Counted from the stretch's first letter, positions 43,501 through 50,733 are shown. The stretch is DNA of 64,000 nt from Planctomycetales bacterium 10988 (GCA_009664345.1 CP043547.1:1736001-1800000); one strand, 5' to 3'. Notes: a model not told the origin generated them from the sequence alone. A program made the numbers and translations.

Positions 43501-45993
43501 CATTGGGGTCCGCTCGACCAAGGATGGTGGCCGGATGGGCTACTCACCCCGCCATCCGATGAAGCCATGGTCTTTGAAATCGAAGAGCTTAAAAAGGCCG
43601 GCTTTAACATGATTCGCAAGCACATCAAGGTCGAGCCGCGACGTTACTACTATCATTGTGATCGAATCGGCATGCTGGTCTGGCAAGATCAAGTCAGCGG
43701 CGGAACGCGTCCCCCTTGGACACGACTTCAGCCGAATCCTACTGATGCCGATTGGTCCGATGCCGATCATAAACAGTTTATGTTAGAGTTCGAGTGGATG
43801 GTTGATCTTCTCGAAAATCATCCTTGCATCGCGGTTTGGACACCTTTCAATGAAGCCTGGGGGCAACACCGCACCATCGACGTTGGCAAGTGGATTCAAC
43901 AGCGCGATCCAACGCGGTTGGTCAACATTGCCAGTGGCGGGAACTTCTGGCCCGTCGGAGATATCGTCGATGCTCACAAATATCCCCATCCTGATTTCCC
44001 CTTTGAGCCCGAACGATATAGCGACTTTATCAAAGTCGTCGGCGAATTCGGCGGACATGGCTATCCCGTTGATGGCCATCTGTGGGACCCGTCGCGAAGA
44101 AACTGGGGGTATGGCGGTCTGCCGCAAAATAAACTGGAGTATCTCGAACGCTACGAGGAATCGATCCGCCTGATCAATGATCTTCGCAAGAAAGGCATCG
44201 CCGCCGGGGTCTACACCCAAACGACTGATGTCGAAGGCGAAATCAACGGGCTGATGACCTATGATCGCAAAGTGATCAAGATTCCTCCGGCGGAATTGAA
44301 TATCATTCATCAACCGCTGTTCCAAGAGACGGCGAAGCCTCAACCGGCCCGCCAAGCATCAATGCAAAAGCCCGCCACTCCCAAAATGAAATGGACGAAA
44401 TGGGGAGATCAAGGCGACGGCACCTATCTCAATCCGGTCCTCAATGGAGATTTCGCGGATAGCGATGTCGAGCGTGATGGCGACCGCTGGGTGTTGATCA
44501 CTTCGACCAATCACTATGCCCCCGGTATGACAATCATGGAGTCTCGCGACCTCGTCAACTGGCAGTACGTCGGGCATGTTTGGCCGACACTCGATTGGGA
44601 AGAAACCTACAGTCCCGATCAGATGAACGGCTATCGACACGGAGTCTGGGCCGGCGATCTTGTCAAGCGAGACGGCGAATGGTTCTGCTACCAAATCGAT
44701 TTCAAGTCCGGACTTTACATGTCGAAGGCGAAAAAGTTGAGCGGTCCTTGGTCGAAACCCGTTTGCCTGAAGAAGAAAATCAACTGGACCGATCCCGCCG
44801 TTTACTTCGATGAAGAGACGAAAGAAGCCTGGCTCCTAGCCAACTTTGGAAAAATTGAAGGAACGCGCACCCACGACATGCGGCTCTTCAAACTGAATTG
44901 GGAAGGAGACAAACTCCTCGATGAAGGCAAGTCCATTTTCACCGGAGAAGCCGCAGAGGCCGCCAAGATTCATAAAATCAACGGCGAATGGATCATCATG
45001 TCGATCGAGTGGTTTGGCCGTCCGCCCAAGGGTGACCGGAAGCAACTCTGTTTTCGTAGCACGACGGATTCCATCTATGGACCTTACAAGTCAAAAGTGG
45101 TTTTTGAAAGAGAATCGAATGACAATCGTTCTGCCTGCCAAGGTTCGCTCATTCAGACCGATGATGGCAAGTGGTGGTATTATCATCAGCTGGTTCAAAA
45201 TGGCGAGCCGGTCTTTCATGGTCGCCCGCAATGTCTCCAACCCGTTACCTGGGTCGATGGTTGGCCGATCATCGGAAAGGACAAAGACAACGACGGCATC
45301 GGCGAACCGATCTGGCAGCATGAAAAACCTCAAATCACTGATCATACTGGGGGCGATGCCGAAGAGGTCAACACATTCTCTTTGCAAACCTCTGATGAAT
45401 TTGATTCGAAAGAATTGGGACCGCAATGGAATTGGAATCACAATCCTCGACCCGATCGTTGGTCGCTGACAGCCCGCCCGGGTTGGCTTCGGCTTACCGC
45501 ATCCAAGCCCATCAACAATCAGAAGGGGAAAGTCGGAAACTTCTGGGAAGCCGCCAATTCCCTCTCGCAACGCCACCTCGGAACCGGTAAAGGAACGATC
45601 GTCACGAAGCTTGATCTTTCCGGAATGAAGCCGGGCACGAGAGGTGGCTTCTGCCATCACTCGGGCGAGTTCGCACTCTTCGGGGTGCGGATGAATGCTC
45701 AAGGCGAACGAGAATTGTTCTTTAACAAGAACAATGGCAAAGTCCAAACTGGACCCAAGATGACCCAGGACATCCTCTATCTGCGAAGTGACACCGAGGG
45801 GGATCAAGCGACCTTTGCTTGGAGCCTCGATGGCGAGAAGTGGAATTGGACCGATTGCGAAGCTACATTGGTCTTTGGAAACTGGCGTGGAAATCGTCCT
45901 GGGCTTTTCTGCTGGAACCTGAGAAAGAACGATATTCAAAAGGCTGGATATCTGGATGTGGACTGGTTCCATTACGATGCTCCCAATCGATAG
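40585..45993 (+). CDS. Giant secreted fusion: sulfatase - GH2 - GH43
   Basis: The protein has about 1802 residues from ATG 40585 (the ATG at 40573 is 4 codons upstream). A signal peptide (LFAIPFLMSVSSLLA) is followed by: (1) an iduronate-2-sulfatase-like domain with PNVLLLLVDD and formylglycine motif CAPSRNNLLVGSR near residue 71; (2) a Lys-rich linker (about 485-510) and a beta-sandwich; (3) a GH2 glycosidase from about 670 to 1255, acid/base Glu in PFNEAWGQH (about 1090) and nucleophile Glu in VGEFGGHGY (about 1154); (4) a GH43 domain from about 1270 (GDFADSDVERDGDRW holds the base Asp) with a C-terminal beta-sandwich (about 1600-1802). It would remove sulfate and cut beta-galactoside/glucuronide-like and arabino- or xylosyl bonds in one chain. 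Confidence 0.85.
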   Translation: MKQILLFAIPFLMSVSSLLAAERPNVLLLLVDDLKPSFGAYGDEFVHSPNLDALAARGMRFDAAYCNQAVCAPSRNNLLVGSRSTTLGIYDLGTNFRNAVPNAVTMPQFFKQQGYHSAGIGKVFHIGHGNTNDEQSWSVPFQPDKVVDYVLPESTGGELTREEAFFSNQKLGEIKSLPRGAAWEKADVEDEAYADGRIAAEGIRRLKEYKKGDQPFFLALGFTKPHLPFCAPSKYWDLYDPQKLPFASFTESPQGAPQYAGKGLGELNQYKPIPENPPVSKEVQQKLIHGYYAAMSYMDAQIGRVLTELDRLKLSENTIIVLWGDHGYHLGDHGYWTKHTNYEQANRIPILITAPGVTKPNSHSDALIETVDIFPTLVELAGLKMPKTQQTIDGKSLVSILKDPSQTVRDHAYHCFPRRNRLGRAIRTDRHRLVEWKPIGQPTKNAEYELYDYEQDPQEKKNLAEDQPEVVEQLAAILATHPEAKPRVPAKKNGANKKAQQVSQKKPSKQQRATVEDTPWKYTLRRPERNWATLKFDDRSWLNGHGGFGTRETPGARVGTIWNTNAIWLRKTIKLDSIPNNPSLYLHHDEGVRVFLNGKQILILDGFQTDYKVYPLNEQARNLLKEGENLLAVHCRQSTGGQFVDVHLIDGDQAPKLPEPQRNTKPFITDLMTPWGESLDKGSVWTEYPRPMMVRDTWTNLNGSWEYAITDLSEKQVPQAWDGEILVPFGLESELSGVQRLLDPSEALWYRRTFEFNPEKNKNQFLHFEAVDYLSEVWLNGKKIGSHQGGNTPFQFDVSAAIQNGANELIVRVEDATEEMQLNGKQTLNPRGIYYTQVSGIWQTVWMEEVAPSSIASFKVIPEIEPRQLDLRVELQGKNRQDLKLKAVLTSTTDGTAKTFEVPIGKNFTCSLNESFGLWSPDSPTLHKMQLDLLQNGKIIDSVQSYFALRTIGKTRDTEGHWRFTLNGEIIFHWGPLDQGWWPDGLLTPPSDEAMVFEIEELKKAGFNMIRKHIKVEPRRYYYHCDRIGMLVWQDQVSGGTRPPWTRLQPNPTDADWSDADHKQFMLEFEWMVDLLENHPCIAVWTPFNEAWGQHRTIDVGKWIQQRDPTRLVNIASGGNFWPVGDIVDAHKYPHPDFPFEPERYSDFIKVVGEFGGHGYPVDGHLWDPSRRNWGYGGLPQNKLEYLERYEESIRLINDLRKKGIAAGVYTQTTDVEGEINGLMTYDRKVIKIPPAELNIIHQPLFQETAKPQPARQASMQKPATPKMKWTKWGDQGDGTYLNPVLNGDFADSDVERDGDRWVLITSTNHYAPGMTIMESRDLVNWQYVGHVWPTLDWEETYSPDQMNGYRHGVWAGDLVKRDGEWFCYQIDFKSGLYMSKAKKLSGPWSKPVCLKKKINWTDPAVYFDEETKEAWLLANFGKIEGTRTHDMRLFKLNWEGDKLLDEGKSIFTGEAAEAAKIHKINGEWIIMSIEWFGRPPKGDRKQLCFRSTTDSIYGPYKSKVVFERESNDNRSACQGSLIQTDDGKWWYYHQLVQNGEPVFHGRPQCLQPVTWVDGWPIIGKDKDNDGIGEPIWQHEKPQITDHTGGDAEEVNTFSLQTSDEFDSKELGPQWNWNHNPRPDRWSLTARPGWLRLTASKPINNQKGKVGNFWEAANSLSQRHLGTGKGTIVTKLDLSGMKPGTRGGFCHHSGEFALFGVRMNAQGERELFFNKNNGKVQTGPKMTQDILYLRSDTEGDQATFAWSLDGEKWNWTDCEATLVFGNWRGNRPGLFCWNLRKNDIQKAGYLDVDWFHYDAPNR

Positions 45994-46034
45994 GCCATGC
46001 CATTCAATCGGGTCTCGTATCATCAGAGGATCTC

Positions 46035-47684
46035 ATGAAAACCACTTTTCGGATTCACTTGCAACTCCTGACGGCATGTTTCGCTAGTCTCAGCATGCTG
46101 TCAGGTTTGCAAGCCGAGGACAAACGTCCAAATGTACTTTTTGCTTTTGCGGATGATCTAGGGCGATACGCCAGCATTTATGCCACTGCGGAGGATCCTT
46201 CGCTGAATGATTGTCTCGAAACGCCGAACTTCGACCGAGTCGCCAGGGAGGGGACACTTTACACGAATGCGTTTGTAAGTGCCCCATCTTGCACGCCTTC
46301 GCGGGCGGCGATCCTCTCGGGGCGGCATTTCTTCCGTAATGGCAGTCACTCGCAGCTTCACCATCCTTGGCTCGACGGCCATCCCGATCCTTGGTCGGAA
46401 GTCCGCGGCTTTCCTCTTCAGATGCAAGATAACGGCTACCACATCGGGTGGACCTACAAACTGCATCTCTACGAAGACAGGATGGGCGGCAAGAGTCAGA
46501 ACTACTCCAACGCGGGAAAACGGTTCAATTCCTTCTCGGAGTTTGCCACGAAAGAGAAAAAACCGAAGCAATCCAAAAAGCAGTTATTGGAAGAAGTTCG
46601 TGCGAATTTCCAAGATTTCTTGGAGGATCGTGACCCGGACCAGCCTTTTTACTATTGGTTTAACCCAACGAATACGCACCGCCCTTGGGCCAGAGGTTCG
46701 GGCAAAAAGCTTTGGGGGATCGATCCCGATTCTCTGGAAGGCTTGCTACCTGATTTTCTTCCGGATAACGAAATCGTCCGCGAAGACTTTGCCGATTATC
46801 TCGGAGAGGCGATGGCCTTCGATGCCGCGCTCGGGGTGTTGCTGGAGGAATTGGAACAGCGGGGCGAACTCGACAACACGCTGTTTGCCATCAGCGGGGA
46901 TCATGGTGCCCCTGGTTTTCCCCGAGGAAAATGCAATCTTTATGATTTCGGAACCCGCGTTCCGCTGGCGATTCGCTACCCCGGCCAAGTCGCGGCAGGC
47001 CGGGTGATTCATTCACCCGTGAGTTTGATTGATCTAGCTCCGACGTTTCTTGAAGTTGCCGGATTGCAATCCATCCAGCAAATGGATGGCGAAAGCCTGA
47101 TGCCGGCGATGCGTCTGAAGACCAAGAAGCCGGAGTCGAAACTCCGTGGTTGGGCACTAACCGGTCGAGAAACGCATGTCCGCGATGCCCGTCCCGGTGG
47201 GCTTCCTTATCCAATGAGGGCGATTCGCACCGCCGACTATCTCTACATTGTCAACTTCAAACCCGACCGTTGGCCGGTCGCCGAACCTCCGCTCGCGGCT
47301 CCGATCGTGCATGGCATGCGTACCCGACGCACCGGCGAAATCTATCGCCCAACCGACCTCGACCAAGGCCCGACGCACGATTATTTCTTCGCGGAAGAAG
47401 GGACTTCCGAATTAGAACAAGCATGGCAACTTGGAATCGCCCAACGTCCGGCCGAGGAACTTTATGCTGTGAAGTCTGATCCCGATCAGATGAATAATCT
47501 GGCGGACTCGCCCGAACATCAACCAATTCGTAAGCAACTGCGAAGAAAATTGATGAAGGAATTGCGGGAAGGGAACGACCCACGCGTGATGCAAAAGGAT
47601 AGCCCGTTTGATCATCCGCCCTATATCCTCGGCGATCCTCTCCAAGGCGTCGTCGATCAATCCGCCACCCAGGAACCGAAGTAG
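46035..47684 (+). CDS. Secreted sulfatase of the polysaccharide cluster
   Basis: The protein has 549 residues from ATG 46035, preceded by AGAGGA. A signal peptide (LLTACFASLSMLSGLQAED) leads to PNVLFAFADDLGRYAS (metal site) and the formylglycine signature CTPSRAAILSGR near residue 78. Later active-site parts are FYYWFNPTNTHRPWARG and FAISGDHGAPGFPRGK. The first codons (ATGAAAACCACTTTT) contain the recurrent A4-CCAC-T4 motif. It follows the sulfatase-GH2-GH43 gene by 41 bp, so it is in the same unit. A terminator lies about 35 bp after its stop. Confidence 0.92.
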   Translation: MKTTFRIHLQLLTACFASLSMLSGLQAEDKRPNVLFAFADDLGRYASIYATAEDPSLNDCLETPNFDRVAREGTLYTNAFVSAPSCTPSRAAILSGRHFFRNGSHSQLHHPWLDGHPDPWSEVRGFPLQMQDNGYHIGWTYKLHLYEDRMGGKSQNYSNAGKRFNSFSEFATKEKKPKQSKKQLLEEVRANFQDFLEDRDPDQPFYYWFNPTNTHRPWARGSGKKLWGIDPDSLEGLLPDFLPDNEIVREDFADYLGEAMAFDAALGVLLEELEQRGELDNTLFAISGDHGAPGFPRGKCNLYDFGTRVPLAIRYPGQVAAGRVIHSPVSLIDLAPTFLEVAGLQSIQQMDGESLMPAMRLKTKKPESKLRGWALTGRETHVRDARPGGLPYPMRAIRTADYLYIVNFKPDRWPVAEPPLAAPIVHGMRTRRTGEIYRPTDLDQGPTHDYFFAEEGTSELEQAWQLGIAQRPAEELYAVKSDPDQMNNLADSPEHQPIRKQLRRKLMKELREGNDPRVMQKDSPFDHPPYILGDPLQGVVDQSATQEPK

Positions 47685-47719
47685 TTCCCCAACTCAATCA
47701 CAAACTTCAACATATCTTC

Positions 47720-47758
47720 AGCACAGCCCTTTCACCATCGGACGGGCTGTGCTTTTTT
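47720..47758 (+). terminator. Intrinsic terminator of the polysaccharide cluster
   Basis: AGCACAGCCC pairs with GGGCTGTGCT around a 14-base loop, followed by TTTTTT. The neighbouring minus-strand SUKH/HEAT gene ends at 47757, inside its T-run. Confidence 0.85.
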
Positions 47759-49250
47759 ATTGGGCGAGGTCCTCCGGCACAAGGTTTCGAAGTTTCTCAT
47801 TCGGGGATTTGCTGAGATACTTCGCGACAAACTTTCTCATCGGTAGTGGTTGAAGTATGCTAGAATTCCCATTTGAGTCTAATCTTGCAGGAGGGTCCTC
47901 CTCTTTCAACATTTCGATAGCGATCTTGATTGCACGCTCCTCACCCAACTTACATAGGGCTTCCACCGCTTCAAGGCGGTATGAATCGTCTCCTTTTGTC
48001 GTTGCCCAACGAAGAAGCGCTTCACGAGCTGGCTCAGTTCCTGCCACGCCTAAACTTCTGAGCAAATGGCCTGCAATGAGAGTATCCTCTTCTTGCTCAA
48101 TAGCCTCAATAATTCGATCTAAATGATCATTTATTGTGATTCGAGAAAGTTCCCCGGCAGCATAGAGCCTAACTTGTGAATCTTCATCCTGAAGTAGGTC
48201 AATCAAATATTTTTCATCCTCATCTTGCCATTTCATATAATACGTCGCAGAAGACCGTAGCTTCGGATTACCATAGCCATTAAGTATACGGAACAAGTCT
48301 TCTCTACCGAGCAATTTTGATTCATTCAATACATAGAAAGCGGAACTTGCTACCTCTGGGTCTTCATCGCATAGCATCTCGAAGAGTTGCGAAGCCCATT
48401 GACTCGGGTTATCTCTCCCCAAAACATGAATGGCTTGTCGACGAACGGATGAAGATGGACTCGTTAGCAATTCTACGGCCGATTGTCCGGCATCCTCAAT
48501 TTCGAAAATCCGCACCGCGCGGCAGGCCTCCGACTGAACACGTTCATCGGGATCTTTGATCCATTGTCTCACCAGGTCTTTTGTCGATTCTTTCAGACTT
48601 GGCAAACGACATATCGTGTCCATTGCATCAGATCTGTCCAAAGGAAGGCTATTGCGGTCGCTCACTATTTGAACTAACTCATCTTCGGTTCCCGCAATTC
48701 CATAGCCATAAAAGCTCATCTTATAACCGGCTAACATTTCGTCGAGCCAGTTTTCATACCAATCAACGAAGCTGTAGCGAGACATAAAGAGGTAATTCCC
48801 GTACTCAACATAAATGATTCTTCCTGAGTATTCTCCGTTAGCAGCCATGAGTGTTTCGATTCCACAACCTTGTTCTCCGATGGGAATCGTACCTTGGCAG
48901 GGGTCAAAATCATCGCTCTCGTCACCCCAGTCTGGATTTTCCGCGAAGCCTGGACGTATCAGACAGGGTAAAGAAACGGAAGCATCAGCAGACCTCCATA
49001 ACCCACAAAAGCCATAATAAGGTGCAGCCCCTCCATCGCCCCCGTAGATGAGAAATGCACAAAAGTCATCCGGCAGTTCAATGCCTTGACTTTTTTCAAA
49101 TCGAGCAATCTGAGATGGTTCTATAGGTGGCTGTAGGCGGAAACCATGACTCTCATGCCCAAAGCAAGTTAATTTCCTCTTCTTGACTAAAGCTAATTTC
49201 TCCTTGATTCCTTCAATACGTTCTTTATATATCTCGTATTTCTTTACCAT
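47757..49250 (-). CDS. SUKH (SMI1/KNR4) domain fused to HEAT repeats
   Basis: The protein has 497 residues. Residues of about 35-170 show the SUKH pattern: PIEPSQIARFEKSQGIELPD, then DFCAFLIYGGDGGAAPYYGF. Residues of about 190-480 are HEAT/PBS-lyase-like repeats (VRRQAIHVLGRDNPSQWASQ, LIDLLQDEDSQVRLYAAGEL and others, about 30 residues apart). SUKH proteins are often immunity or adaptor proteins; HEAT repeats form a binding solenoid. No signal peptide, so it is cytoplasmic. The gene is single and its partner is unknown. Confidence 0.8.
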   Translation of the reverse strand: MVKKYEIYKERIEGIKEKLALVKKRKLTCFGHESHGFRLQPPIEPSQIARFEKSQGIELPDDFCAFLIYGGDGGAAPYYGFCGLWRSADASVSLPCLIRPGFAENPDWGDESDDFDPCQGTIPIGEQGCGIETLMAANGEYSGRIIYVEYGNYLFMSRYSFVDWYENWLDEMLAGYKMSFYGYGIAGTEDELVQIVSDRNSLPLDRSDAMDTICRLPSLKESTKDLVRQWIKDPDERVQSEACRAVRIFEIEDAGQSAVELLTSPSSSVRRQAIHVLGRDNPSQWASQLFEMLCDEDPEVASSAFYVLNESKLLGREDLFRILNGYGNPKLRSSATYYMKWQDEDEKYLIDLLQDEDSQVRLYAAGELSRITINDHLDRIIEAIEQEEDTLIAGHLLRSLGVAGTEPAREALLRWATTKGDDSYRLEAVEALCKLGEERAIKIAIEMLKEEDPPARLDSNGNSSILQPLPMRKFVAKYLSKSPNEKLRNLVPEDLAQ

Positions 49251-49430
49251 TTAAGAAACTCCTACGAACTCTTTTGATGAAAATGTGCCTGTGAATTGAA
49301 CTACTGATAATTTAGCTCTTTTCCTATGCCAGAAAAGATCTCAAAAAGAGTGAACCCTTTTTCGGGAGAAGCGTCTATGTATACAGTGAATATGATATGA
49401 GCGTTTCCTCAGCCATCAAAAAGTTGAATC
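49251..49430. other. Leader region of the tRNA islet
   Basis: About 180 bp upstream of the first short unit; no gene. It must hold the promoter for the islet and for the divergent SUKH/HEAT gene. A TGATAAT-type box at about 49304-49310 is a possible -10 element, but no partner box was found. Confidence 0.35.
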
Positions 49431-49535
49431 ATGAAAAAACAATTTTTACAACTCGATTTCAATCAAAGTAGTAGCAATCAAGCGAATGAATCTTCGCAGT
49501 CGGATTGTTTGAATGGTGATGCTACGTATGGTTGA
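49431..49535 (+). CDS. Possible 34-residue peptide, leader of the tRNA islet
   Basis: The frame ATG-TGA encodes MKKQFLQLDFNQSSSNQANE followed by SSQSDCLNGDATYG. It is Ser/Asn/Gln-rich with one Cys. No ribosome site is obvious upstream, so coding is uncertain; the stretch could be a small RNA instead. It is closely followed by a strong terminator (49558-49591) and then by the tRNA array, so it forms its own short transcript. Confidence 0.3.
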   Translation: MKKQFLQLDFNQSSSNQANESSQSDCLNGDATYG

Positions 49536-49557
49536 CCGCAGAATGCCTTGAATTTTC

Positions 49558-49591
49558 AAAGCCTGGGTCAGCCGTGTCCCAGGCTTTTTTT
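49558..49591 (+). terminator. Intrinsic terminator before the tRNA array
   Basis: AAAGCCTGGG pairs with CCCAGGCTTT around a 10-base loop, followed by a T-run. It ends 3 bases before the first tRNA gene, so an attenuation role is possible. Confidence 0.85.
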
Positions 49592-49593
49592 GT

Positions 49594-49666
49594 GCCCCGT
49601 TCGTCTAATGGTTCAGGATCGTGGACCTTCAATCCACGGGTAGGAGTTCGAATCTCCTACGGGGTG
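49594..49666 (+). tRNA. tRNA-Glu (TTC)
   Basis: The 73-nt gene folds as a cloverleaf: acceptor GCCCCGT/ACGGGGT (with G1-U72), T-arm AGGAG-TTCGAAT-CTCCT. The anticodon loop is CCTTCAA with anticodon TTC at 49628-49630. Position 33 is C, not the near-universal U, which is odd. No CCA is encoded. Confidence 0.8.
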
Positions 49667-49744
49667 CTTCTTTTATGCCAGGATTTCGGAGAATCCAAAT
49701 GCCACGTTTCACAGGACGCAAACCGAGACACGCAACCAACACTT

Positions 49745-49815
49745 GAGGTTGTAGTGTAACGACAGCATCCCAGGCTTTTACCCTGGTGGTGAGGGTTCGA
49801 ATCCCTCCGGCCTCA
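49745..49815 (+). tRNA. tRNA-Lys (TTT)
   Basis: 71 nt. Acceptor GAGGTTG/CGGCCTC, anticodon loop CTTTTAC (TTT at 49777-49779), T-arm GAGGG-TTCGAAT-CCCTC, discriminator A. The D-loop lacks the usual GG pair. No CCA is encoded. Confidence 0.85.
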
Positions 49816-49836
49816 TTCAAAGCAAGTGATCAACAA

Positions 49837-49909
49837 GGGACTAAAGTGTTACGGCTCGCATTCCCGGCTCTTAACCGGTGAGGTCAGGGTTCAAATCCCT
49901 GTAGTCCTA
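49837..49909 (+). tRNA. tRNA-Lys (CTT)
   Basis: 73 nt. Acceptor GGGACTA/TAGTCCT (G1-U72), anticodon loop CTCTTAA (CTT at 49870-49872), T-arm CAGGG-TTCAAAT-CCCTG. The first pair of the anticodon stem is a C-U mismatch. No CCA is encoded. Confidence 0.85.
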
Positions 49910-49960
49910 CTCAAACACTACTTAAAAAGCACTTTTTACGAGAGAAGCGAGAAAGACTTC

Positions 49961-50031
49961 GCGCCTATGATGTAACGGCAGCCTCTCGCCTTGCCATGGC
50001 GAATGTGCGGGTTCGAGTCCCGCTGGGCGCT
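49961..50031 (+). tRNA. tRNA-Gly (GCC)
   Basis: 71 nt. Acceptor GCGCCTA/TGGGCGC, anticodon loop TTGCCAT (GCC at 49993-49995), T-arm GCGGG-TTCGAGT-CCCGC, discriminator T. No CCA is encoded. Confidence 0.9.
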
Positions 50032-50064
50032 CTCCAAAAAACTAAAATTACTTTTTATATTTAC

Positions 50065-50139
50065 TGCGAGGGGACCTGTGTTGGTACGGGTGGGTGACTG
50101 TTAATCACTTTGTCGCGGGTTCGAGTCCCGCCTTCGCAG
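50065..50139 (+). tRNA. tRNA-Asn (GTT)
   Basis: 75 nt. Acceptor TGCGAGG/CTTCGCA, anticodon loop CTGTTAA (GTT at 50100-50102), T-arm GCGGG-TTCGAGT-CCCGC, discriminator G. No CCA is encoded. Confidence 0.88.
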
Positions 50140-50145
50140 CTTAAG

Positions 50146-50217
50146 CGTCCTGTGGTCCACTGGTTATGACCTCTGTTTTACACACAGATGAAGGTGGTTC
50201 GATTCCATCCAGGACGA
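50146..50217 (+). tRNA. tRNA-Val (TAC)
   Basis: 72 nt. Acceptor CGTCCTG/CAGGACG, anticodon loop TTTACAC (TAC at 50179-50181), T-arm GGTGG-TTCGATT-CCATC, discriminator A. It starts only 7 bp after tRNA-Asn. Confidence 0.88.
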
Positions 50218-50254
50218 CCTAGACAGTAGGCCGCTATTTCAAAAAGCACTTTTT

Positions 50255-50329
50255 GTCCTCGCAGAGCAGCCCGGAGTGCTCATCACCCTGTCACGGTGAA
50301 GATCGTGGGTTCGAATCCCATCGAGGACG
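50255..50329 (+). tRNA. tRNA-Asp (GTC)
   Basis: 75 nt. Perfect acceptor GTCCTCG/CGAGGAC, anticodon loop CTGTCAC (GTC at 50290-50292), T-arm GTGGG-TTCGAAT-CCCAT, discriminator G. It is directly preceded by AAAAAGCACTTTTT. Confidence 0.92.
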
Positions 50330-50335
50330 CTTTTC

Positions 50336-50409
50336 GGCACGGTACGCCAACCGGTAGAGCGATCAAGTTTAAACCTTGGGGGGTGTGGGTTCGAATCCCT
50401 CCCGTGCTA
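50336..50409 (+). tRNA. tRNA-Leu (TAA), short variable loop
   Basis: 74 nt. Acceptor GGCACGG/CCGTGCT (G1-U72), anticodon loop TTTAAAC (TAA at 50370-50372). The variable region has only about 5 bases, whereas bacterial tRNA-Leu normally has a long variable arm. The T-stem has a U-U mismatch. Amino-acid identity is therefore uncertain. Confidence 0.72.
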
Positions 50410-50421
50410 CCTATAAGAAAA

Positions 50422-50502
50422 GGGTCGGCAGGCATTGGCGAGCTAAGCTGGCTGTAACCCAGTGGTCATCCGACTGTGGCGGTTCGAATCCGTCCAGACC
50501 CA
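50422..50502 (+). tRNA. tRNA-Tyr (GTA)
   Basis: 81 nt with a long variable arm, as expected for bacterial tRNA-Tyr. Acceptor GGGTCGG/CAGACCC with one G-A mismatch, anticodon loop CTGTAAC (GTA at 50454-50456), T-arm GGCGG-TTCGAAT-CCGTC. Confidence 0.85.
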
Positions 50503-50541
50503 CTCAATCTCATAAAGACAAAAACTACTTTTTAATTTAAT

Positions 50542-50610
50542 CGCGGGTGGGCCAGTGTTCAACGAGGTCTCATAAGCCTTGTCCGCCGGGTGCGACCCCC
50601 GGACCCGCTA
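50542..50610 (+). tRNA. tRNA-Met (CAT), initiator-like first pair
   Basis: 69 nt. Acceptor CGCGGGT/ACCCGCT has a C1-U72 mismatch, the hallmark class of unpaired first position seen in initiator tRNA. Anticodon loop CTCATAA (CAT at 50571-50573). The anticodon stem lacks the three G-C pairs of initiators, and the T-loop TGCGACC is unusual. CAT could also be lysidine-modified Ile. Confidence 0.68.
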
Positions 50611-50645
50611 CTTTCGTAAAAACAAAAACCACTTTTTAATTCAAA

Positions 50646-50733
50646 GGAAGGTAGCCGGATACGGTTCGCCGGGCCGGTTTGCTACACCGTGCGGCTAATG
50701 CATGCCATGTGGGTTCGAATCCCATGCCTTCCG
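50646..50733 (+). tRNA. tRNA-Ser (GCT)
   Basis: 88 nt with the long variable arm of tRNA-Ser. Acceptor GGAAGGT/GCCTTCC, anticodon loop TTGCTAC (GCT at 50681-50683), T-arm GTGGG-TTCGAAT-CCCAT, discriminator G. Confidence 0.88.

Noticed and set aside
49431-49591. tmRNA reading of the short frame plus hairpin
   Set aside because: No tRNA-like acceptor half or T-arm and no typical tag ending in ALAA; the hairpin is an ordinary terminator.
49667-49744. A possible further tRNA between tRNA-Glu and tRNA-Lys
   Set aside because: No TTCGA-type T-loop and no matching acceptor stem was found.
50241-50254. A5-N4-T5 copies as classic intrinsic terminators
   Set aside because: The stems would consist almost only of A-T pairs with a 4-base core, too weak compared with the real terminators of this window.
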